From NCBI RefSeq assembly GCF_014639235.1, contig NZ_BMFU01000002.1, forward strand, positions 700,361 to 764,360: a stretch of 64,000 nucleotides of DNA, given 5' to 3'. Positions 52,911 to 61,665 of the stretch are shown one piece after another (position 1 is the stretch's first letter; every line of letters begins with the position of its first letter). The position numbers and the translations under genes were made by a program. The notes under the pieces were generated by a model that made no database searches, had not been told where the DNA came from, and worked only from the letters and a program-made list of their open reading frames with translations. Source of the stretch: Paenibacillus silvae. Lineage in GTDB: Bacteria; Bacillota; Bacilli; Paenibacillales; Paenibacillaceae.

Positions 52911-53501
52911 CTAGGGCGTTAACGCCCTAGTGAACGTCCATACACTTTCGGTAATCACATCTTCTAATGAAAGCCACGGAAAATGTACATTATCCTCCAT
53001 ATGGTTAATAAACAAGCCGTAGTTTAATGCCATGAAGGAGAAAGCCTGTAATTCAGCATTGATCTGAATCACCTTGCCTTGCTCGTACATTGTTTGTAAA
53101 TATCGGGTTAACAGCTCAAGTAACTGCTGCGGGTGCCTTATCGTTCGTGTTCTTAATTCCGGCAAATGATTCATTTCCTTCAGGCTGATCATAAACAATT
53201 TGCGGTTCTTATGCATAAGTTCATGATAGGTTCTGCTCACTAACAATAAGTCTGAATGCAAATTCCACACCAGTTTTTCCTCGAAAAGACGTGTCATTTC
53301 TGCGGCATAATGATATTCATCAAATGCGCTCTCAAGCAGATTTTGTTTCGTACCGAAGTGGCGAAATAACGTCTTCTCACTTACACCCGCGGTTAAGGCA
53401 ATCTCCTGTGTTGTAACACTTTTATATCCTTTTAACGAGAACAGATCAATTGCGGTTAACATTAACTTTTCTCTTGTGCTTTGTTTACTTGGATTGGACA
53501 T
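52911..53501 (-). CDS. TetR-family repressor
   Basis: About 196 residues. The N-terminal helix-turn-helix (TAIDLFSLKGYKSVTTQEIA then GVSEKTLFRHFGTKQNLLE) is typical; the rest is the helical ligand-binding part. Start ATG at 53501, with AAGGAG six bases upstream; an in-frame TTG at 53504 is equally placed. It is immediately upstream of the MFS pump in the same direction and flanked by palindromes at both promoters, consistent with drug-responsive repression of both genes. Ligand not readable. Confidence 0.9.
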   Translation of the reverse strand: MSNPSKQSTREKLMLTAIDLFSLKGYKSVTTQEIALTAGVSEKTLFRHFGTKQNLLESAFDEYHYAAEMTRLFEEKLVWNLHSDLLLVSRTYHELMHKNRKLFMISLKEMNHLPELRTRTIRHPQQLLELLTRYLQTMYEQGKVIQINAELQAFSFMALNYGLFINHMEDNVHFPWLSLEDVITESVWTFTRALTP

Positions 53502-53522
53502 CAAGCTCTCCTTATTATTGCA

Positions 53523-53542
53523 ATGTCAGTGACCACTGTCAT
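53523..53542. promoter_or_regulatory. TetR autoregulatory operator
   Basis: ATGTCAGTGACCACTGTCAT is a 20-bp palindrome with 16 symmetric positions (ATGnCAGTGnnCACTGnCAT), 22-41 bp upstream of the tetR start. It shares TGTCAGT and ACT arms with the site in front of the MFS gene. Confidence 0.65.
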
Positions 53543-53582
53543 AAGAGAAGACTACCTTTTGCTTATCTCTTTGTCAAGTATC

Positions 53583-53951
53583 TCAATGAAATTTCTGCTC
53601 CATGGCTTGGATGGCAAGTTGAAAAGCCCGAATTCTTCTCTCAAGCAACGTATGTTGAGGTGTTCCAGCTGTCGACTTCTCCATCATTCGTTCAAGAGAA
53701 GGAAGGAGATTGTTCATCACTTGACGTGCCTCGGATATTTCCAAGCTGCTATAATGTTGGTCATCTCTCCCATTCCAGGTGTGCTCCAATGTATATAAAC
53801 TGACGATTAGCGCATGAAGTCGTTTCTCTATAACAGATGTATTAGCTTCCTTCCCCTTCATGTTCTTCAGCGCGTTTTCCGATTTGCGGATCGCAGACTG
53901 AAAGGCTTCAATGGATTGTCGTTGTACAATCTCAGGTACGGGTTCGGTCAT
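53583..53951 (-). CDS. Small helical protein of unknown function
   Basis: About 122 residues, no signal peptide or membrane helix; almost entirely charged amphipathic helix pattern (IEAFQSAIRKSENALKNMKG, LERRIRAFQLAIQAMEQKF), with two similar halves that could form a helical bundle. I do not recognise the family. Start: ATG at 53951 with AAAGGAG nine bases upstream; the frame stays open to 54269 only by running into the ABC ATPase gene region. It sits alone between tetR and the amino acid transporter. Confidence 0.7.
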   Translation of the reverse strand: MTEPVPEIVQRQSIEAFQSAIRKSENALKNMKGKEANTSVIEKRLHALIVSLYTLEHTWNGRDDQHYSSLEISEARQVMNNLLPSLERMMEKSTAGTPQHTLLERRIRAFQLAIQAMEQKFH

Positions 53952-54065
53952 AGGATGATACTCCTTTGCAAGAGATTTAAAGTGACTGTTATATGGATGT
54001 AGATACAATACGTTCACTGTTTTCAGGAATCCTATTATAGTCCTATATGGAATAAATGTACAAAA

Positions 54066-54095
54066 CAAAAAAAGCCGCATATCGCGACTTTTTTG
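54066..54095 (-). terminator. Terminator of the amino acid ABC operon
   Basis: Minus strand AAAAAAGTCGCGATAT then GCGGCTTTTTTT, about 22 bp after the ATPase stop codon. Confidence 0.88.
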
Positions 54096-54117
54096 TGCTG
54101 AACCATGATAGTACGGA

Positions 54118-54846
54118 TTAGAGCACCTTTTCCAAAAAACTGATTGTACGTTCGTGCTGCGGTTTACCGAAGATCTGTTCAGGATTACCTTCCTCAACAA
54201 TATATCCTCCGTCCATAAAAATAACCCGATCCGCAACTTCGCGGGCAAAGCCCATCTCATGCGTAACAATGATCATCGTCATACCTTCCCTAGCGAGGTC
54301 CTTCATAACGCCAAGCACCTCGCCTACCATTTCGGGGTCAAGCGCTGACGTAGGCTCATCGAACAGCATCACATCCGGGTTCATCGCAAGTGCACGAGCA
54401 ATAGCTACCCGCTGCTTCTGTCCACCCGAGAGCTGGCTTGGAAAGCTATCCGCTTTATCCGCCAGACCAACACGGTCAAGCAAGCGAAGCGCCGTGTCCC
54501 GTGCCTGCGCTTCATTTAATTTGCCAAGCTCCATCGGCGCAAACATAATATTTTTAAGCACGCTGAAATGCGGAAAAAGATTAAAGTTCTGGAATACCAT
54601 ACCAATGTTCTCACGAGCTTTATTGATATTGGTTTCACTGCTGTTCAAATCCTGATCATCAACGATCACATGACCTGCAGTGATGTCCTCCAGTCGATTA
54701 ATGCAGCGCAGAAATGTACTTTTCCCTGAACCGGAGGGGCCAATGACACATACGACCTCTCCTTCGTTTACAACAACGTCAATGCCTTTTAACACCTGAT
54801 TTGAACCAAAACTTTTTTTCAGTCCTTCTACTCTAATTTTACCCAC
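54118..54846 (-). CDS. glnQ: Polar amino acid ABC transporter ATP-binding protein
   Basis: A 242-residue ABC ATPase of the polar amino acid (GlnQ/HisP) group. Walker A GPSGSGKST, signature LSGGQKQRVAIARAL, Walker B DVMLFDEPTSALDP and the H-loop in IIVTHEMGFA are all intact. The ATG at 54846 overlaps the end of the upstream fused permease gene by 8 bp. It is the only ABC ATPase seen in the window, and its family serves amino acid uptake, not the sugar permeases to the left. Confidence 0.93.
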   Translation of the reverse strand: MGKIRVEGLKKSFGSNQVLKGIDVVVNEGEVVCVIGPSGSGKSTFLRCINRLEDITAGHVIVDDQDLNSSETNINKARENIGMVFQNFNLFPHFSVLKNIMFAPMELGKLNEAQARDTALRLLDRVGLADKADSFPSQLSGGQKQRVAIARALAMNPDVMLFDEPTSALDPEMVGEVLGVMKDLAREGMTMIIVTHEMGFAREVADRVIFMDGGYIVEEGNPEQIFGKPQHERTISFLEKVL

Positions 54847-56287
54847 GACGGATTCTCACCTCCAGATAATCGGCAATTCTAGTCAGTGTAATAATAACGA
54901 TCAGATACATCACCGCAACGGTTAACCAGATGTCAAAGGAAGCAAACGTTCTGGCAATAATAATTTTACCCGATTGTGTAAGCTCAACCAGACCGATAAC
55001 GGAGAGAATCGATGTATCCTTCAGCGTAATGACCATCTGGTTGATAAATGAAGGGATCATCACACGAATCGCTTGAGGAATGACAATTTCCATCATCGCT
55101 TTGCGATACGGAAGTCCAAGTGAACGAGCCGCCTCCATCTGTCCACGATCAATCGATTGGATACCTCCGCGGATAATTTCGGTGACGTAGGCACCCGCGT
55201 TCAAGCTCAGCGTCAGAATCGCTGCAAGAAACAGTGGCATCGTAAAGCCAAAGGCTTGCGGGATACCAAAATAAATGAAAAATGCGAGCACCAGCAACGG
55301 AATACCTCTGAAAATATCAACAAATACTGTAGCGATGCCACGCAGTATTTTGTTATGTCCTACTTTCATAAAGGCAAAAATCAAACCAATAATAAAAGCA
55401 AAAAATAACGACATCAGCGTGTACAGCAGCGTTTGCCACAGACCTTTCAGCAAAGCTGGAAGGGATTTGATGACAAGTTCCATTCGTCCCAGGTTTGCAA
55501 CCGTTTCGGCGTTATCACCCAGATATTTATCGACGATACGCTGGTATTCACCATTCTCCTTGATGTTTGCAAGACCTGCATTAAACTTCTGCAGCAGCTC
55601 CTGATTTTTGCCCTTGCTTACAGCAAAACCATAAGGTGCTCCTTTTTCTTGTTCCGTAACCACTTTCAGTCCGTTGTTCTGATTCGCTCCATATTTCAGT
55701 ACAGGAAAATCATCGAAACAAGCGACGGAATTGCCCGTTTTGACATCATCATACATCTGCGCTGAATCATCAAAAGGCACAATCGTATATCCATACTTTG
55801 ACGCATTCGCCTCAGCAAAGCGATATCCTTCCGTACCCGTTTTAACGGCTACTTTTTGACCACGCAAATCCTCATAGCTTTTTACGGAATTATTGTTAAC
55901 ACTAACACCCATCACGACGCCAGATTCAAAGTAAGTATTGGAAAAATCAAATTTCGTTTTGCGCTCATCTGTAATGCTCATGCCTGCGATTACGCCATCC
56001 ACCTGATTGGATTCCAGCGCCTGTACTGCGGCATTGAAGCCTAATGCCTTGATTTCATACTTGAAATTCTGATCCTTTGCAATTGCCGCCAGGATATCCA
56101 TATCGATGCCGACAAAATCACCGTTGATGTCCTGAAACTCAAAGGGTGCAAAGGTGACATCCGTACCGATGACATAGGTTTTTTCTGTCCCGGATTGTGC
56201 CTGTACGCTTCCTATCCAACCTGTAAAGCCGGACACCAGAAGCAGTACCATCGTAAGTATAAGTATTGTAATCCTGTTATTCTTCAT
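54839..56287 (-). CDS. Fused amino acid binding protein and permease (GlnH-GlnP type)
   Basis: About 482 residues. Signal peptide to about residue 32 (GSVQAQ), then a type 3 substrate-binding domain (about 38-260; YVIGTDVTFAPFEFQD, GVIAGMSITDERKTKFDFS), then a permease domain (about 285-480) with the helix-rich pattern and the EAA-type loop ARSLGLPYRKAMMEIVIPQAIR. Such fusions are known in Gram-positive glutamine-type transporters and fix one binding domain to each permease. ATG at 56287 after GAGGAGGA. A TATAAT-like -10 is on the minus strand at 56435-56440. Substrate is probably a polar amino acid, not specified. Confidence 0.9.
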   Translation of the reverse strand: MKNNRITILILTMVLLLVSGFTGWIGSVQAQSGTEKTYVIGTDVTFAPFEFQDINGDFVGIDMDILAAIAKDQNFKYEIKALGFNAAVQALESNQVDGVIAGMSITDERKTKFDFSNTYFESGVVMGVSVNNNSVKSYEDLRGQKVAVKTGTEGYRFAEANASKYGYTIVPFDDSAQMYDDVKTGNSVACFDDFPVLKYGANQNNGLKVVTEQEKGAPYGFAVSKGKNQELLQKFNAGLANIKENGEYQRIVDKYLGDNAETVANLGRMELVIKSLPALLKGLWQTLLYTLMSLFFAFIIGLIFAFMKVGHNKILRGIATVFVDIFRGIPLLVLAFFIYFGIPQAFGFTMPLFLAAILTLSLNAGAYVTEIIRGGIQSIDRGQMEAARSLGLPYRKAMMEIVIPQAIRVMIPSFINQMVITLKDTSILSVIGLVELTQSGKIIIARTFASFDIWLTVAVMYLIVIITLTRIADYLEVRIRRG

Positions 56288-56501
56288 ATGTCCTCCTCGG
56301 CTTGACGCCATACCATCGTTATGTTCCGCATCACGCTAAGCTTATTATTCTCAGCTCTTGACCAATCAATGCTCTTTCTACCCACCTTCATCTAATGTTT
56401 CCATGGCATTCCTCAAATGTACTTGTAAAATTCTATTATACTTACCCCAAGGGTGAGGTATGCGAAACCTAAGAGTTTAAAATTTGAATCATTAAAACGT
56501 C

Positions 56502-56527
56502 AAAAAAGCCGCAAAATGCGACTTTTT
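56502..56527 (-). terminator. Terminator of the serine hydrolase gene
   Basis: Minus strand AAAAAGTCGC, ATTTT loop, GCGGCTTTTTT, about 25 bp after the stop codon. Confidence 0.88.
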
Positions 56528-56552
56528 AGCTATCTTATGGAGTTTTAGGCCT

Positions 56553-58634
56553 TTATTTTAACGTTATCCCAAAAACAGATCCCGCTTCACCTGCAAAGAC
56601 AATGTAGCCTTTCTCTGGAAGTATCATTGTTGTTTGACCGCTAACTACGCTATGATTCAGGCTAACACCAGTCGCATCGTATACAACAAAAGAACCATCT
56701 GAAGGGACGTTCACTTTCATTGCTTTCCCTCCAGCCGAAGACGGGATAGAGAACCATCTGGCGTAACCATTCGCCTGAATTGTCGTTTTCGATTGCTGAC
56801 CTACATACATCGGTTTCACAATATCCTGGCTGGCATATATATTGCCTCCTTGTGAAATAAACTCTACACCGTCCTGTTTGAAAAATGTAAATTCCATCGT
56901 GTCACGTCCGGCTACACCAGGAATTTGTAATCGATTCATAGCTTGATCCGCACCGGTGATTGCATTGGTGTAAATATAACCTGGCAGTTCACTCAGCAAT
57001 TGAATAGGGATAAGCGGCATCGCTGTATTATATAGAGTCGAGGTATGTTTTTCATTCACGAGTACATACGCTTTACCAACACGCGCTTGCCACGCAGCTT
57101 TGGCTTCGTCCGACAATGGATTCGCTTGCAGCTTCTGGGCCTTGTACTCCGACGAAGCAAGCTGCCCGAGTCCAGGTGCCGATTGATACGAACGTGTCCA
57201 AAGATACGTATTTCCGTTATCTTCCTTAACAAACTTCAGTTTCTCCGTACCTGCTTCATTTACAAAAGATCCATCAGCAATGTATGTGTACGTCTGCTCC
57301 GGACTATTGGGAGCCGTTAACATCGAGATCGTGAGTTGGCCGCTCTCCTGCACTTCCAGTTTCATTAATATGTTGGCGCCGCCGCCATAGATTCCTGAAT
57401 GTTTCATCTCTTCTTTTGGCATATCCGCTTTTACAGGCACACCATGCGACTTCTCTGGTTTACGCTCCGGAATCAGCTTCTTTTCTTCCAGCGCACCGAG
57501 TAAGAGTTCCGTTGCTATTAATTGATTCGTTGAACTTGAACCTCCAGACGATGTAACGGCTGCAGCCATGTTATGCTCAGGCAATACGATTAGAGATGAA
57601 TGATAGGCTATCGTATTTCCGCCTTTCGTCCACGCCTTGATCCCGTATTGATTGAAAGGAAACAAGCTCACACTGTCCCATCCGAGTCCATAGGCAATAG
57701 ACGAATCGCTGTCCTCTGGCCACATTCCCCGTTTGTACTCTTCCTGTCCGGTAGCTTTCGCTGCTTCTTTGGAAAGAACACCATTCTTCTCATTCGTGAA
57801 TACTTGTGACAGCTTCACCAAGTCTTCGGCTGTGGAATAGATGCCTCCTGAGGCAATCATGTTGGTTGTCTCCAAAGGCTGCTGTTCTTTCTTGGCGGAG
57901 TAAGTCGTTGCCATTTGATTCAAATCGAGTGGATCTTGTGGCGTCTTGGTATGATTCATGCCAAGAGGCGTTGTAATATTACGGTGCATGAATTCTGTAA
58001 AACTCAAGCCGCTGACTCGCTCCACCAGAATCTCGGCTAATGAAAACCCGTCATTACTATAAACCGAATAAGCTCCCGGATCTGCCTTCAAATGCTGTAA
58101 GGCTAACTGTTCCAGTAATGTATCATGAGCGTGAGTGTCTGGATCTTCGAATAAAATAGCACTATTACTGGAAGTGCCAAGCAGTCCCGATGAATGATTT
58201 AACAGCATACGTACTGTAATTTGGGCAAAACGCTTGTCCTTCATTTTAAATTCAGGAATATAGTCCACTACAGGATCGTCCAGTTTCACTTTACCCTCAT
58301 CAACCAGCTTCATGACAGCGGTTGTCAGGAACATTTTACTTGTTGATCCTATGCCATACATGGTACCTGACGTAAGAGGTACATGATTGGACGGGTCGTT
58401 GATTCCTGTCTGTCCAGAAAGAACAATGTCTCCTCCATCGATCAATGCGTACTGAACACTTGTAACACCGTAAGTTTCGGTCAATGTTTTCGTTTTTGCA
58501 GTGACTGCTTTTTGAGTTAACCCATAATCCAGCTTCGCTGGAATTTCAGCTGCATATGCAGCTGTGGGAACTAACATCGCAAATGCCAAGGTCATAGCAA
58601 CGATAGAGGTTCTTTTTTTACGTGTCAAATTCAT
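56553..58634 (-). CDS. Secreted beta-lactamase-fold serine hydrolase
   Basis: About 693 residues. Signal peptide ends near TAAYAAE (residue 30). The penicillin-binding/beta-lactamase class C domain spans about 40-390: nucleophile Ser in GSTSKM (SxxK) and the second motif YSN in VYSNDGFSLAEIL; the third motif is probably HSS (AYHSSLIVL) in place of KTG. The C-terminal 300 residues add beta-rich regions of no assigned function. Such proteins act on peptidoglycan peptides or D-amino acid substrates outside the cell, or as esterases. ATG at 58634 after AGGAG. The promoter carries four 11-bp repeats upstream of a TATACT -10 box, so expression is probably activated by an OmpR/PhoB-type regulator. 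Confidence 0.87.
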   Translation of the reverse strand: MNLTRKKRTSIVAMTLAFAMLVPTAAYAAEIPAKLDYGLTQKAVTAKTKTLTETYGVTSVQYALIDGGDIVLSGQTGINDPSNHVPLTSGTMYGIGSTSKMFLTTAVMKLVDEGKVKLDDPVVDYIPEFKMKDKRFAQITVRMLLNHSSGLLGTSSNSAILFEDPDTHAHDTLLEQLALQHLKADPGAYSVYSNDGFSLAEILVERVSGLSFTEFMHRNITTPLGMNHTKTPQDPLDLNQMATTYSAKKEQQPLETTNMIASGGIYSTAEDLVKLSQVFTNEKNGVLSKEAAKATGQEEYKRGMWPEDSDSSIAYGLGWDSVSLFPFNQYGIKAWTKGGNTIAYHSSLIVLPEHNMAAAVTSSGGSSSTNQLIATELLLGALEEKKLIPERKPEKSHGVPVKADMPKEEMKHSGIYGGGANILMKLEVQESGQLTISMLTAPNSPEQTYTYIADGSFVNEAGTEKLKFVKEDNGNTYLWTRSYQSAPGLGQLASSEYKAQKLQANPLSDEAKAAWQARVGKAYVLVNEKHTSTLYNTAMPLIPIQLLSELPGYIYTNAITGADQAMNRLQIPGVAGRDTMEFTFFKQDGVEFISQGGNIYASQDIVKPMYVGQQSKTTIQANGYARWFSIPSSAGGKAMKVNVPSDGSFVVYDATGVSLNHSVVSGQTTMILPEKGYIVFAGEAGSVFGITLK

Positions 58635-58683
58635 CTTCTCCTCTTCTGCTCAGTGATCGTCGTGTTGTGCTGTTACCTAACCC

Positions 58684-58738
58684 AGTATAGAAGAGGAAAA
58701 TGAACTGCCCACGAACTTCATATGAACTTCAGATGAAC
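58684..58738 (-). promoter_or_regulatory. Promoter with four 11-bp direct repeats upstream of -10
   Basis: On the plus strand GAAC recurs at 58702-58705, 58713-58716, 58724-58727 and 58735-58738, exactly 11 bp apart; the minus-strand unit is GTTCATnTGAA, best in the two distal copies. The -10 TATACT is at 58684-58689. There is no good -35, and the repeats occupy that space. This is the architecture of OmpR/PhoB-family activator arrays. Confidence 0.6.
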
Positions 58739-58804
58739 AGTCAAATAAATATAGTTAACAGTGATTAATATTGCAGCTTGAACCGTTATCATGATAGTAT
58801 TCCC

Positions 58805-58873
58805 ACAATGGAGTGCCTGATATATTTTCATTGTTAAATAATATGCAATCCATAATTTCAACAACAATGGAGT
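58805..58873 (+). promoter_or_regulatory. mocR promoter region with shared 14-mer and a repeated decamer
   Basis: GCAATCCATAATTT at 58845-58858 is identical to 63725-63738 in front of yggS. ACAATGGAGT occurs at 58805-58814 and 58864-58873. The 14-mer lies 23-36 bp upstream of the mocR ATG, where a bound protein could block its own promoter. Confidence 0.55.
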
Positions 58874-58880
58874 TGTTAAG

Positions 58881-60311
58881 ATGTTAAAAGTGAACCGAAA
58901 TGATGAGCGTCCAATCTGGCAGCAGCTGCTTGACCAGGCTATTCACAACATTACAACCGGGAACTGGCCTCCAGGTGAACTGCTGCTTCCGTCACGCGAG
59001 TTAGCTGCTCTTATTGGTGTTTCACGGTCTACAATCCAGATCGTTTACGAAGAATTATTCAGCCGGGGTTATACGGTAACTTCACGTCGCGGTGGAACAA
59101 GAGTCAGCAGCTCGATTCAAGTGCTCCGTTCTTTAAAAGAGGAGCCAGCGCCCGGGCCTGTACCTCCCTTACTGCCCGTAGTACACGAATCCATTGCCAA
59201 ACTGCAGAGCTGGTTTGGAGATGGAGATGCAACGCAGGTGGACATTGATTTCAATCCACACGAGCCTTACTTGGATGAAACGTTCACGCAATCCTGGAGG
59301 AAATCATTTTTGCAGGTGTCTGCTGAACCCGACCTTGATATCTGGTCATATGGGGATGCCCGAGGTTTCCTTCCGCTGCGAGAACAGATCCAACGTTACT
59401 TGTCACTGGAGCGAGGAATTCATATTGAGGTTGATCAGATTTTGTTAACTTCAGGTGCACAGCACAGCATTGATTTGATTACTCAGGCACTTCTGACTGA
59501 AGGAGACAGAGTGTCTGTGGAAGACCCCGGTTTTCCTGCTGCCTGGACCACCATGAGATACCGCGGTATGCAGATCGATGCCGTACCGGTTGATGAGCAG
59601 GGACTGTGTGTAGATCGCATCCATCCAGATTCGAAACTCGCATTTGTCACCCCTTCGCACCAATGTGCCACCGGAATCATCATGTCAGAGCCGCGCAGAC
59701 AGCAATTCATGCAGTTGGCCGGGAAACGTGGAATGTGGATTATCGAGGACGATTACGATAGCGAATTCAGATATCGTGGAGACCCGATTCCCACCCTGTT
59801 CAGCCAGCTGCCTCAGAATACGCTTTATATGATGAGTTTCTCCAAAATGATTGCTCCCGGTATACGTTTATCCGCAATCATAGGACCTCAAGCAGCGGTT
59901 GAGCGGCTTACCCAGATTCATGAACTGACTTATCGACATCTACCCATAATGGAGCAGCTTACGCTGAATCATTTTATTGAGCGGGGGCAATTTATGCGCC
60001 ACATGAGAAGGGTTCGTAACGTTTATCGCCGTAGACACGAGGTTATGACCAAAGCCATCCATTCTTCTGGTCTTAGTTCGCGTTTTAAGTTAAGCGGAGT
60101 AGAAACGGGATTACATATGCTTCTTGAAGCAGATGTGTCATGTGATGAAGCTGCAATAACCTCTGCCGCCCGCAGGCAGGGTGTCTGTGTTTATCCGTTG
60201 AGCAAATACTGTCTGGAGAGTGATCGTAAGGGGTGGGTATTAGGCTTTGCTAAAGTAGATGAGAAACGAATCGAAGAAGGCATCTCCCGATTTGCCCGGA
60301 CCGTATTATAA
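58881..60311 (+). CDS. MocR/PdxR-type regulator (GntR helix-turn-helix plus aminotransferase domain)
   Basis: A 476-residue MocR-type regulator. The N-terminal GntR domain is seen in LPSRELAALIGVSRSTIQIVYEEL (about 35-60). After a linker, the class I aminotransferase fold (about 110-470) includes the PLP-binding Lys in MMSFSKMIAPG (about residue 325) and IIEDDYDSEFR, where the Asp contacts the cofactor ring. MocR proteins sense pyridoxal phosphate or amino-compound adducts through this fold. ATG at 58881 has GGAG upstream. It is convergent with glyA-benE-yggS, and a 14-bp sequence is common to both promoters. Confidence 0.92.
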   Translation: MLKVNRNDERPIWQQLLDQAIHNITTGNWPPGELLLPSRELAALIGVSRSTIQIVYEELFSRGYTVTSRRGGTRVSSSIQVLRSLKEEPAPGPVPPLLPVVHESIAKLQSWFGDGDATQVDIDFNPHEPYLDETFTQSWRKSFLQVSAEPDLDIWSYGDARGFLPLREQIQRYLSLERGIHIEVDQILLTSGAQHSIDLITQALLTEGDRVSVEDPGFPAAWTTMRYRGMQIDAVPVDEQGLCVDRIHPDSKLAFVTPSHQCATGIIMSEPRRQQFMQLAGKRGMWIIEDDYDSEFRYRGDPIPTLFSQLPQNTLYMMSFSKMIAPGIRLSAIIGPQAAVERLTQIHELTYRHLPIMEQLTLNHFIERGQFMRHMRRVRNVYRRRHEVMTKAIHSSGLSSRFKLSGVETGLHMLLEADVSCDEAAITSAARRQGVCVYPLSKYCLESDRKGWVLGFAKVDEKRIEEGISRFARTVL

Positions 60312-60320
60312 CCATTGAAA

Positions 60321-60373
60321 TAGAGCCCGCCGGCAATACTCATGGATAATTAGAGAAGATTGCAGACGGGCTG
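60321..60373. terminator. Probable bidirectional hairpin between mocR and glyA
   Basis: AGCCCGCCGGCAAT near 60324 pairs with ATTGCAGACGGGCT near 60359 (12 of 14 positions) across a 21-base loop. No strong T-run, so termination is likely but weaker. Confidence 0.6.
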
Positions 60374-60380
60374 TATCTAT

Positions 60381-61640
60381 TTATGAGGTGAACGAGGCCC
60401 CTGCTTCGTACAGAGGAAATCGTGATGTTATCTCGCGCACACAACCTGATATGTGCTGTTTTACTTTAGTGTTCGCTGGATTTTTAAATGCAAGTGCGAT
60501 CAGCTCGGCAATTTCTTTCATCTCCCCCGCACCAAGTCCTCTGGTTGTCATGGCCGGAGTTCCAAACCGAATACCGCTTGTAACTAACGGACTTGCTGTA
60601 TCATGAGGAATCGAATTTTTGTTTGCTGTGATGCCTGCTTCATCCAGCATCATTTGAGCGTCTTTACCCGTAAGGCCAACGCTGCGCAGATCAACGAGAA
60701 TGAGATGATTATCGGTGCCACCAGAAACTAGAGAAAGCCCTTCATTCATCAGCGTTTCCGCCATTACCTTGGCATTATTCAGAACATTTCTCATATAAAC
60801 TGTGAAATCAGATTGCAATGCTTCCCCGAAAGCGACCGCTTTTCCCGCAATAATATGCATAAATGGCCCGCCCTGTGTTCCTGGAAATACAGCTTTATCG
60901 ATGGCCTGTGCCCAGGATTCTTTACACAAAATAGCACCTCCACGCGGACCTCGCAGCGTCTTATGTGTCGTGGTTGATACAATATGCGCGTGCGGTACGG
61001 GGTTAGGATGTAATCCTGCTGCAACAATGCCCGCGATGTGTGCCATATCTACAAACAGCAAGGCTCCCACTTCGGAAGCAATTTCAGCAAAAAGCTCAAA
61101 ATCAATGCGCCTCGGGTATGCACTTCCGCCTGCAACGATCATTCGTGGACGATGCTTGTGGGCCAGTTTTCGAACTTGGTCAAAATCAATAAGACCTGTT
61201 TCCGGATCAACACCATAGGGAACAAAGTGATAAAATCTTCCTGAAAAATTAACAAGATTTCCATGTGTCAGATGACCGCCGTGAGCAAGGTTCATGCCAA
61301 GAATCGTATCACCCATCCGGGCCGAGGCAAAATATACAGCCATATTCGCCTGTGAACCGGAATGAGGCTGCACATTCGCATTTTCAGCACCAAATAGTTG
61401 TTTCAGGCGATGATTAGCAATATCCTCTACCGTATCAACATGCTCGCAGCCACCATAATATCTTCTGCCCGAATAACCCTCTGCATATTTATTGGTTAAT
61501 ACGCTGGCCGTGGCCTCCATTACGGCTTGGCTCACAAAATTCTCTGAAGCAATCAGTTCTATCGTATCCCGCTGTCTTGCCAGCTCGTGACGGGTTGCTG
61601 CTGCCACAGTTTTATCTTGACTCTCTGTATGTTTTAACAT
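60381..61640 (-). CDS. glyA: Serine hydroxymethyltransferase
   Basis: About 419 residues, the normal length. Converts serine and tetrahydrofolate to glycine and methylene-tetrahydrofolate with PLP. Visible family features: ELIASENFVS, TNKYAEGYSGRRYYGG, QPHSGSQAN, and the PLP Lys in VSTTTHKTLRGPRGG. Start: ATG at 61640, 25 bp after the benE stop; the frame runs back to 61697 inside benE. A housekeeping glyA is normally elsewhere with other neighbours, so this may be a second copy with its own regulation; that cannot be checked here. Third gene of the yggS-benE-glyA set. Confidence 0.93.
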   Translation of the reverse strand: MLKHTESQDKTVAAATRHELARQRDTIELIASENFVSQAVMEATASVLTNKYAEGYSGRRYYGGCEHVDTVEDIANHRLKQLFGAENANVQPHSGSQANMAVYFASARMGDTILGMNLAHGGHLTHGNLVNFSGRFYHFVPYGVDPETGLIDFDQVRKLAHKHRPRMIVAGGSAYPRRIDFELFAEIASEVGALLFVDMAHIAGIVAAGLHPNPVPHAHIVSTTTHKTLRGPRGGAILCKESWAQAIDKAVFPGTQGGPFMHIIAGKAVAFGEALQSDFTVYMRNVLNNAKVMAETLMNEGLSLVSGGTDNHLILVDLRSVGLTGKDAQMMLDEAGITANKNSIPHDTASPLVTSGIRFGTPAMTTRGLGAGEMKEIAELIALAFKNPANTKVKQHISGCVREITSRFPLYEAGASFTS

Positions 61641-61665
61641 CCTGATCCTCATCCCTTCCGGTTTC

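Noticed and set aside
53952..54269. Upstream extension of the small helical protein
   Set aside because: The extension crosses a terminator and part of the ABC ATPase gene, and the ribosome site points to 53951.
56441..56460. MerR-like palindrome CTTACCCCAAGGGTGAGGTA near a TATAAT box
   Set aside because: Symmetry is partial and the -35 position is unclear, so no operator is claimed.
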